From an uncultured Bacilli bacterium (GTDB taxonomy: Bacteria > Bacillota_I > Bacilli_A > RF39 > UBA660), in assembly GCA_934167695.1 (NCBI GenBank), contig CAKPLP010000006.1:1-64000 (forward strand): DNA of 64,000 nucleotides. Direction: 5' to 3'. Below, in pieces: positions 58,334 through 64,000 of the stretch (its first letter is position 1; every line of letters starts with the position of its first letter). The position numbers and the translations under genes were made by a program. Under the pieces are notes generated by a model that was not told where the DNA came from, searched no databases, and saw only the letters and a program-made list of their open reading frames with translations.

Positions 58334-61288
58334 ATGTATTTGAAAGAAATAGTTGCAACAGGATTTAAAAGTTTTGCCGATAAAATAGATATCAAATTGG
58401 ATGATAAAATTACTTGTATTGTTGGTCCTAATGGTAGTGGTAAAAGTAATGTAGTTGATGCAGTTAGATGGGTACTTGGAGAACAATCTGTTAAATCACT
58501 TCGTGGTGATGGAAATATGAGTGATGTCATCTTTTCTGGTAGTAAATCAAGAAATCCTTTAAATGTTAGTAGTGTAGAGCTTGTTTTTGATAATACAGAT
58601 CATTATTTAAATTTTGATTTTTCAGAGGTTTCTATAAAAAGAAAGGCTTATAGAAGTGGAGAGAATGAATATTTTCTAAATAATCAAAGATGTAGACTTA
58701 AAGATATTGTTAATCTTTTATTGGATACGGGTATTGGAAAAGAATCATTTAATATTATTAGTCAGGGTGAAGTAGATAAGATCCTTTCTAATTCTTCTTT
58801 AGATAGACGGGTTATTATAGAGGAAGCTGCAAGTGTATTAAAATATAAAAAAAGAAAAGAAGAAGCTTTAAAAAAACTTTCTAAGACCCATGATAACTTA
58901 GATAGAGTTAATGATATTATTAAGGAATTAGAAATTCAAGTAGAACCATTAAGAAAGCAAAGTATTAAGGCTAAAGAATATCTTTCTAATAAAAAGAATT
59001 TGGAAAGTTTGGAGGTTGCTCTTTTAGCTTATGATATATATAATGATTCAGAGAAAATAAAAATGTTAAAAGAAAAAAATGAAACTATTTCTAATAAAAT
59101 AGTTGATATAAATAATGATGCTAATAGTAAGGATGTATCTATATTAGAAGATAATCATAAATTGGAAAAGTTACAAAATCAACTTGCTAACTATCAAAAT
59201 GAATTATTATCAATAACAGAAGAAGTAGAAAAAATTAATAGTGATAGATTACTTTTAAAAGAGAAGAATAAAAATATTAAAAATAAAAGTGAAAAAGAAG
59301 AAGAACTTAGAGAATTGTTAGAAAAGGAATCTAAACTTAAATCAGATATTTCTATTTTAGAACAAGCTATTGATGATATTAATTCTAATATTAATAATAA
59401 AAGTGGTGAGTTAATTAGAAGTAATCGGGAAAAAGATCTTTTAAAACAAAAGAAAGGTTTATTAAATCAAAATTTTTCTAAAATAGATCAGGATTTAATT
59501 AGTATTAATCATAAAATTGATTCAGTATCTTTAGAGATTGAGAGTATGGCCTTTATTCCTAATGGAATTAGAAAAATTCTCAATGAAAAAAGTTTGGCCG
59601 GTATTGATAATATTATTGGAAATATTTTAGAAGTAGATGAGGAGTTTTCTAAAACTTTGGCTGAGGCTATTCGTAGTAGTAAGAATTTTATTATTACGGA
59701 TGATGAGTCTGCTAGTAAAGAGGCAATTAACTATTTAAAAAGAGAAAAACTAGGTAGGGCAACTTTTTTTCCTATTAATATAATTAAACCTAGGTATGTT
59801 GATAGTAATACACTTAATTTAATTAGTAGAGATGATGATTTTGTTTGTGTGTTAAGTGATATAGTAAGATGTGATCAAAAGTATATTAATATTGTTAAAA
59901 ATCAACTTGGAATAGTTTTAGTTAGTCAAAATATTGATAGTGCTGTAAGACTTAGTGCAAAGATTGGTAGAAGATATAAGATAATTACATTAGATGGTGA
60001 TGTTATTAATGTTGGAGGTTCTATGACTGGTGGAGAATCTCATAATAATAAAAGTAGTATTATGTTAAAGCAAGAGATGGAAATTTTAAAGGAACAGGAG
60101 AAGAATAAACAATTAGAAAAAGAAAATGTCCAGAAAGAGATAGATGATATTACTAAAGATATTACATTAAAAGAAGATGAATATTTTAATATTTCTAAAG
60201 AGTGTATTAATTTAAAAGAGAGTCTTAGTACTAAAGTTAATAATTTAAATACTTTGAAAAGTGATTATGATAATGTTAATAGGGAGATAACTTCTTTAAG
60301 ACAAGTTGTTGATAATAATATTGATATTTATGAAAAGGAATTATTAGATAAATACTATGATAAGAGTAATTTAAAAGAGAAGATAGTTTTAAATATTAAA
60401 TCTTTAAATGAAGAAATAGATGGTTTAAAAAGAAAAATAGATGAGGAGAATGCTACTTATAAATTAAAAAATAGTGAGCTTAGAAATTATGAAAGAGAAA
60501 AAAATGAGCTTGATATTGAAATAAGTAAATTGGATACTAAACTTGATTCAATGTTAATAAGGCTTAATGAGGAATATTCTCTTACCTTTGAAAAGGCTAG
60601 ACGTGATTATGTTTTGGAACTTGATAGTGAAAGTGCACGTTCAAAGGTTAATTTGTATAAAAGTAATATCAAGAAAATTGGTATGGTTAATTTAGATTCT
60701 ATAGAAGAGTTTGAAAGAGTTAATACTAGATATGAGTTTTTGTGTAAACAAAAGGATGATTTACTTATTGCAGAAAATTCATTGCTTGAAATTATGAAGG
60801 AAATGGATGGAGTTATTGAAGAAGAGTTTATGAAAACTTATAACTTGATTAATAAAGAATTTTCTATGGTATTTAAGGAGTTGTTTGGTGGTGGTTCTGC
60901 TCATCTTGAACTTAATAATCCTGATGATATATTAACAACTGGCGTTGATATAGTTGCTTCTCCTCCCGGAAAGAAATTAACATCCATTAGTTTGCTTTCT
61001 GGTGGTGAAAAAACTTTAACTGCCATTAGTTTACTTTTTGCAATTTTGAATATTAGGAGTGTACCATTTTGTTTATTTGATGAGGTAGAGGCAGCACTTG
61101 ATGAGGCTAATGTTGAAACTTTTGGTAAATATTTGGCACATTATAAAAATAAAACGCAGTTTTTAATTATTACTCATAAAAAGAAAACTATGGAATATGC
61201 AGATACTTTATATGGCATTACTATGCAAGAGTCTGGTGTTTCTAAATTAGTTAGTGTTAAATTAAATGAACATGTTGATTCATTGTAA
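58334..61288 (+). CDS. smc: Chromosome segregation protein SMC, shorter than usual
   Basis: 984 aa from ATG 58334 (MYLKEIVATGFKSF, GAGGA 8 nt upstream). Walker A GPNGSGKSNVVDAV, hinge (about 405-560, with SLAGIDNIIGNILEV and GGSMTGGES), two long coiled coils, signature LLSGGEKTLTAISLLF and Walker B LFDEVEAALDEANV are all present. Typical bacterial SMC is about 1180 aa, so the arms are about 100 residues shorter on each side. It dimerises and, with ScpA/ScpB (not in the window), extrudes DNA loops. Confidence 0.96.
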   Translation: MYLKEIVATGFKSFADKIDIKLDDKITCIVGPNGSGKSNVVDAVRWVLGEQSVKSLRGDGNMSDVIFSGSKSRNPLNVSSVELVFDNTDHYLNFDFSEVSIKRKAYRSGENEYFLNNQRCRLKDIVNLLLDTGIGKESFNIISQGEVDKILSNSSLDRRVIIEEAASVLKYKKRKEEALKKLSKTHDNLDRVNDIIKELEIQVEPLRKQSIKAKEYLSNKKNLESLEVALLAYDIYNDSEKIKMLKEKNETISNKIVDINNDANSKDVSILEDNHKLEKLQNQLANYQNELLSITEEVEKINSDRLLLKEKNKNIKNKSEKEEELRELLEKESKLKSDISILEQAIDDINSNINNKSGELIRSNREKDLLKQKKGLLNQNFSKIDQDLISINHKIDSVSLEIESMAFIPNGIRKILNEKSLAGIDNIIGNILEVDEEFSKTLAEAIRSSKNFIITDDESASKEAINYLKREKLGRATFFPINIIKPRYVDSNTLNLISRDDDFVCVLSDIVRCDQKYINIVKNQLGIVLVSQNIDSAVRLSAKIGRRYKIITLDGDVINVGGSMTGGESHNNKSSIMLKQEMEILKEQEKNKQLEKENVQKEIDDITKDITLKEDEYFNISKECINLKESLSTKVNNLNTLKSDYDNVNREITSLRQVVDNNIDIYEKELLDKYYDKSNLKEKIVLNIKSLNEEIDGLKRKIDEENATYKLKNSELRNYEREKNELDIEISKLDTKLDSMLIRLNEEYSLTFEKARRDYVLELDSESARSKVNLYKSNIKKIGMVNLDSIEEFERVNTRYEFLCKQKDDLLIAENSLLEIMKEMDGVIEEEFMKTYNLINKEFSMVFKELFGGGSAHLELNNPDDILTTGVDIVASPPGKKLTSISLLSGGEKTLTAISLLFAILNIRSVPFCLFDEVEAALDEANVETFGKYLAHYKNKTQFLIITHKKKTMEYADTLYGITMQESGVSKLVSVKLNEHVDSL

Positions 61289-61291
61289 AAT

Positions 61292-61312
61292 AAAAAAGAG
61301 CTAAATTGCTCT
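61292..61312 (-). terminator. Terminator of def
   Basis: On the minus strand AGAGC (61312-61308) pairs with GCTCT (61301-61297), loop AATTTA, followed by T (plus-strand A-run 61292-61297). It overlaps the def stop codon and follows the smc stop by only a few bases. Confidence 0.65.
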
Positions 61313-61849
61313 CATGTTATCCATATCTTTATATGGATTTTTTTTGTTTATTTTGTCAGTAAACATAATTCCGTTTAAATGATCCATTTCATGCTGAAAA
61401 GCGATTGCAAGTTCTTCTCTTGCTCTAACAGTTATTTTGTTTCCATCCATATCATAGGCTTCAAGTGTTACTCTGGCGTATCTTGGAACTATTCCTTCTA
61501 CTTCACGATTGACGCTTAAACATCCTTCACCACCATCTACATATATTTTTTCTACTGAGTTACTTATTATTTTTGGATTTATTAAAATATAATTTTTAAA
61601 TTTAGATGGTTCGTATTCATGTACTACTACAAAATATCTTTTAAGTATTCCAAGTTGAACTGCTGCAAGGCCCATCCCCGGTCTTAAATCATACTTTTCT
61701 GCAAGTTCATCTATTTGACTATTTGTTAAATATTCGATTGTATCATTAATAACTTTTTTGTCTTCTTCTGATAGTGGAAAAGATACTTCTTTTGATATTT
61801 GGTGTAATCTTTTATCTTTTTCATCTAATATATCTTTTGTTTTTAACAT
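61301..61849 (-). CDS. def: Peptide deformylase
   Basis: 182 aa from ATG 61849; the upstream in-frame GTG is part of the GGGGTG ribosome site. The three metal/active motifs are GMGLAAVQLG, EGCLSV and QHEMDHLNG. It removes the formyl group from nascent proteins and is essential in bacteria. It is convergent with smc. Confidence 0.96.
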   Translation of the reverse strand: MLKTKDILDEKDKRLHQISKEVSFPLSEEDKKVINDTIEYLTNSQIDELAEKYDLRPGMGLAAVQLGILKRYFVVVHEYEPSKFKNYILINPKIISNSVEKIYVDGGEGCLSVNREVEGIVPRYARVTLEAYDMDGNKITVRAREELAIAFQHEMDHLNGIMFTDKINKKNPYKDMDNMRAI

Positions 61850-61904
61850 ACTGTTCACCCCTTACAACACGTGTATTATAACATATTTACTATTTCTTTG
61901 TAAA

Positions 61905-61924
61905 GAAAAAAGAGCTTACGCTCT
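61905..61924 (-). terminator. Terminator of the YjcZ-like small gene
   Basis: AGAGC (61911-61915) and GCTCT (61920-61924) with a TTAC loop. On the minus strand a T-run follows (plus-strand A-run 61905-61910). It starts at the stop codon. Confidence 0.7.
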
Positions 61925-62094
61925 TATGCTACCCATCTTGTACCTATTATGATTACTAATAGAATAAATAATACTAAAATTATTGCATAATTAGAGTTAT
62001 TATTATTTGAATAGCTGTACATAGGATAATAAGGAGCTTGGTAGTTCATTCCTGAACAACCGCAACTGCCACTGCCATAATTATAATTATACAT
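61924..62094 (-). CDS. YjcZ-like small membrane protein, sporulation-associated family
   Basis: 56 aa. It starts MYNYNYGSGSCGCSG, a Tyr/Gly/Cys-rich head, continues with a Tyr/Asn-rich middle and ends with one helix, YAIILVLFILLVIIIGTRWV. The helix motif (I/L)VLFILL(V/I)IIG is the signature of the YjcZ family of tiny Bacillota proteins made during sporulation. AAGGAGGA lies 7 nt before ATG, one of the best ribosome sites in the window. It stands alone between def and the FtsW-type gene with its own terminator. Confidence 0.75.
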   Translation of the reverse strand: MYNYNYGSGSCGCSGMNYQAPYYPMYSYSNNNNSNYAIILVLFILLVIIIGTRWVA

Positions 62095-62223
62095 AACATT
62101 TCCTCCTTTTCTTTTCTATTATAGGATATTCAAATGTTGGAAAAGTGTGAGTATTAAATTCAAATTAGGAATATTCAAAATGTAAAATTTGTGTTATTAT
62201 TAATATAATAAGTGGAGGTCATC

Positions 62224-63390
62224 ATGAAAAAAGTATTAAAATATATTGATAAACCATTATTTATAGTTACTTGTATACTTTTTGTTGTGGGTCTTATTAT
62301 GATTTTTTCGGCCTCTAACGTTACAGCATATATGAAGTATGCTGCTAGTCCATATAATTATTTTATTAAGCAGGGACTTTTTTTGTTATTGGGATTTATT
62401 ATCTTTCTTATTATGTCCCAGTTTAATACTAAGTTTTATGGACTTGTTTCCAATGTTTTAATGGTTGCTATTATATCGAGTTTATTTGCCTTACTTTTAG
62501 TTGGTAAAGCAAAGAATAAGGCTGTAAGTTGGTTTGATTTGGGTTTTTTCAGTTTTCAACCGAGTGAATTTGCAAAAATAATTTCTATTATTTGGATGGC
62601 TAATTATTATGAAGATAAAAGAGATCGACTGGATTCGTTTTGGACGGCAATTTTTCCTGTTATAGTTTGTGGAATAATAGCAATATTAATCTTTGTTCAA
62701 CCGGATTTAGGTACTACTATTATTTACGGTGTTATTGTGGCACTTATGTTTTTTAGTCAACCCATTCCTAAAGTAATTAAATTTAAGTTAGTTAGTTTGG
62801 TGTTAGCATTTATCCTCGGGGCAGGAATTTTATTGCTTGCCAGTGGTAGAGAAGTAATTTTAGAAAGGCAATTAGCTAGATTTAATTATAAAAGACCTTG
62901 TGATAGGCTCTTAAGTGATGGTAATCAGGTTTGTAATGGTTATATAGCAATTAATAATGGAGGACTTTGGGGAAAGGGACTTGGTAATAGTACTCAAAAA
63001 TATTTATATTTACCAGAACCTTATACTGATTTTATTTTTACTATTATGATGGAGGAGTTGGGAAGTGTCATTGGAGTTATTATAATTCTTTTGTATGTTT
63101 TCGTTCTTTATCGAATATTGATGATTGGTAGAAGATGTTATACTAATAGAGGTTGTGCAATGTGTTACGGTGTTAGTGTTTATATATTTTTACATATTGC
63201 TGTTAATTTGCTAGGGATAATGGGACTTATGCCTATGACTGGCGTACCCTTACCATTTATGAGTTATGGTGGTAGTTTTACAATTTGCTTAATTGCAGCT
63301 TTAACGGTTGTTCAAAGAGTTAGTGTAGAAACTGGAATTAGAAATAGTCTAAATGCGAAAAATACTTCTAAAAAATTAAAAAAAGCTTAG
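62224..63390 (+). CDS. SEDS-family peptidoglycan polymerase (FtsW/RodA/SpoVE)
   Basis: 388 aa from ATG 62224, with GGAGG 6 nt upstream. Ten membrane helices. GLIMIFSASNVTAY, FQPSEFAKI, FVQPDLGTTIIYG, the loop GLWGKGLGNSTQKYLYLPEP and TGVPLPFMSYGGSF are the conserved SEDS positions; Asp in QPDLG is the catalytic one. The GKGLGNSTQK-YLYLPEPYTDFIF loop leans towards FtsW/SpoVE rather than RodA. It polymerises glycan strands from lipid II with a class B PBP. Which process it serves cannot be settled here. Confidence 0.92.
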   Translation: MKKVLKYIDKPLFIVTCILFVVGLIMIFSASNVTAYMKYAASPYNYFIKQGLFLLLGFIIFLIMSQFNTKFYGLVSNVLMVAIISSLFALLLVGKAKNKAVSWFDLGFFSFQPSEFAKIISIIWMANYYEDKRDRLDSFWTAIFPVIVCGIIAILIFVQPDLGTTIIYGVIVALMFFSQPIPKVIKFKLVSLVLAFILGAGILLLASGREVILERQLARFNYKRPCDRLLSDGNQVCNGYIAINNGGLWGKGLGNSTQKYLYLPEPYTDFIFTIMMEELGSVIGVIIILLYVFVLYRILMIGRRCYTNRGCAMCYGVSVYIFLHIAVNLLGIMGLMPMTGVPLPFMSYGGSFTICLIAALTVVQRVSVETGIRNSLNAKNTSKKLKKA

Positions 63391-63411
63391 AATCTTTCTA
63401 GCTTTTTTTCT
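63379..63411 (+). terminator. Terminator after the SEDS gene
   Basis: AAAAAAGCTTAG pairs with CTAGCTTTTTT (one bulged T), loop AATCTTT, ending in seven T. It begins in the last codons of the gene. Confidence 0.7.
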
Positions 63412-63445
63412 TTTGTGACGAATATTATTAGTGGGAGGTGATACT

Positions 63446-64000
63446 ATAAGCTTTTCTTATAGATATAGAAAACAAATTATTATTGCTTTTTTTATATTAG
63501 TTACTTTATGTAGTGGAGGTTATTATTTTTATAGGAGTAGTTATTTTAAAACTAAGAAAAGTAAAAAAATTAAGAAGAATACAGTCTTAATGGCTAATAA
63601 GAAAAATAATACAACACTTGATGTAAAAAAGACTACATCTACTAAGCCTGAGGTAAAGAGTGATATTTTTTTAGTTGACATTAAAGGTGAAGTTGTTAAT
63701 CCCGGATTATATTCGTTGGAGTCTGGTAAGCGAGTAAGTGATGTTATTCAACTTGCTGGCGGTCTTACGGAAAATGCTGATACATCAGTAATTAATTTAA
63801 GTAAAAAAGTTACTGATGAAATGGTTATTATTATTTATAGTAAGTATGAGGTTGCGGATTTTAAGAAGACAAAAGAGGTGGAAAAACAGGTACAAGATAG
63901 TTGTTTAAATTATTATGAAGGTATTAAAAATGATGCTTGTATTCAGGATAATAATAATGATAATACTTCTATAAGTAATGAAAATAAAAAGGTATCTATT
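63446..64000 (+). CDS. comEA: ComEA-like competence protein, N-terminal part, cut by the window edge
   Basis: At least 185 codons, open to the end of the window. A membrane anchor (QIIIAFFILVTLCSGGYYFY) is followed by a Lys-rich linker. A SLBB domain then reads IFLVDIKGEVVNPGLYSLES, GKRVSDVIQLAGGLTENADT and NLSKKVTDEMVIIIY. The DNA-binding helix-hairpin-helix would lie beyond the edge. The start is odd: GGGAGG (63433-63438) is 7 nt before ATA 63446, and no ATG, GTG or TTG is correctly placed. GTG 63431 is in frame but overlaps the ribosome site. ComEA binds incoming DNA during transformation. Confidence 0.82.
   Translation, partial: MSFSYRYRKQIIIAFFILVTLCSGGYYFYRSSYFKTKKSKKIKKNTVLMANKKNNTTLDVKKTTSTKPEVKSDIFLVDIKGEVVNPGLYSLESGKRVSDVIQLAGGLTENADTSVINLSKKVTDEMVIIIYSKYEVADFKKTKEVEKQVQDSCLNYYEGIKNDACIQDNNNDNTSISNENKKVSI

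Noticed and set aside
1..64000. Use of TGA as tryptophan, as in mycoplasmas
   Set aside because: Several clear genes end at TGA (for example at 4707, 58269 and the long minus-strand gene at 41380) and Trp is encoded by TGG throughout.
1..64000. CRISPR arrays, insertion sequences, rRNA genes
   Set aside because: No regularly spaced repeats, transposase motifs, terminal inverted repeats or rRNA sequence were seen; the only RNA genes are tRNA-His, the glmS ribozyme and the T-box leader.

Overview
The window is very AT-rich, has short intergenic gaps, uses TGA as a stop codon, and carries Bacillota-type control elements: a glmS ribozyme, a Val T-box, two CIRCE operators and Bce-type modules. It reads as a Bacillota genome, probably an uncultured gut lineage of the Bacilli/Mollicutes neighbourhood (RF39/CAG-type) that keeps the standard code and a cell wall. 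That placement is inference. Several spore-type genes are present (SleC-like lytic proteins, CotJA/B and CotJC, a YjcZ-like small protein, a SpoIIB-position SPOR protein), so the lineage sporulates or descends recently from sporulators.

Layout. 1-8.8 kb is accessory: a HAD tail, a flippase-like membrane protein, a predicted defence ATPase behind a leader terminator, a nucleoside/ASCH/radical-SAM trio, a complete MunI-type restriction-modification locus (divergent methyltransferase, small HTH controller, 202-aa endonuclease), a second PD-(D/E)XK protein, and a frameshifted remnant of a wall-anchored surface protein. 8.9-17.9 kb is an envelope-stress/peptide-resistance block: BceRS, BceAB, a VanZ-RDD fusion, an unknown protein with an ADP-ribosyltransferase-like N-terminus, and a second ABC exporter. 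18-21 kb holds oleate hydratase and a TetR regulator. 21-31.4 kb is spore/peptidoglycan oriented (LysM and SleC-like proteins, a ClpB-D1-like AAA+ protein), interrupted by a lineage-type surface protein, ribozyme-controlled glmS and tRNA-His.

31.5-41.4 kb has two unknown proteins, a DUF2974-like hydrolase, htpG with CIRCE, a GNAT and a transglutaminase-like protein, phosphoketolase, cotJ genes and a tandem GGDEF protein. 41.4-49.7 kb is mostly minus strand: a 1855-aa degenerate cyclic-glucan-synthase-like protein, hsp20 with CIRCE, and pta. 49.7-64 kb is housekeeping: T-box/HD/valS, an anchored protein, SPOR-like/radC/mreC/mreD, an inactive deacetylase-like protein, a short smc, def, the YjcZ-like gene, an FtsW/RodA-family gene and the start of comEA.

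Connections: phosphoketolase makes acetyl-phosphate and Pta links it to acetyl-CoA; HtpG and Hsp20 share one HrcA-type operator/promoter layout; the BceR-type regulator probably acts at two TTACA-N4-TGTAA sites, before its own gene and before bceAB; the two SleC-like loci share a domain order, fused in one and split in the other.
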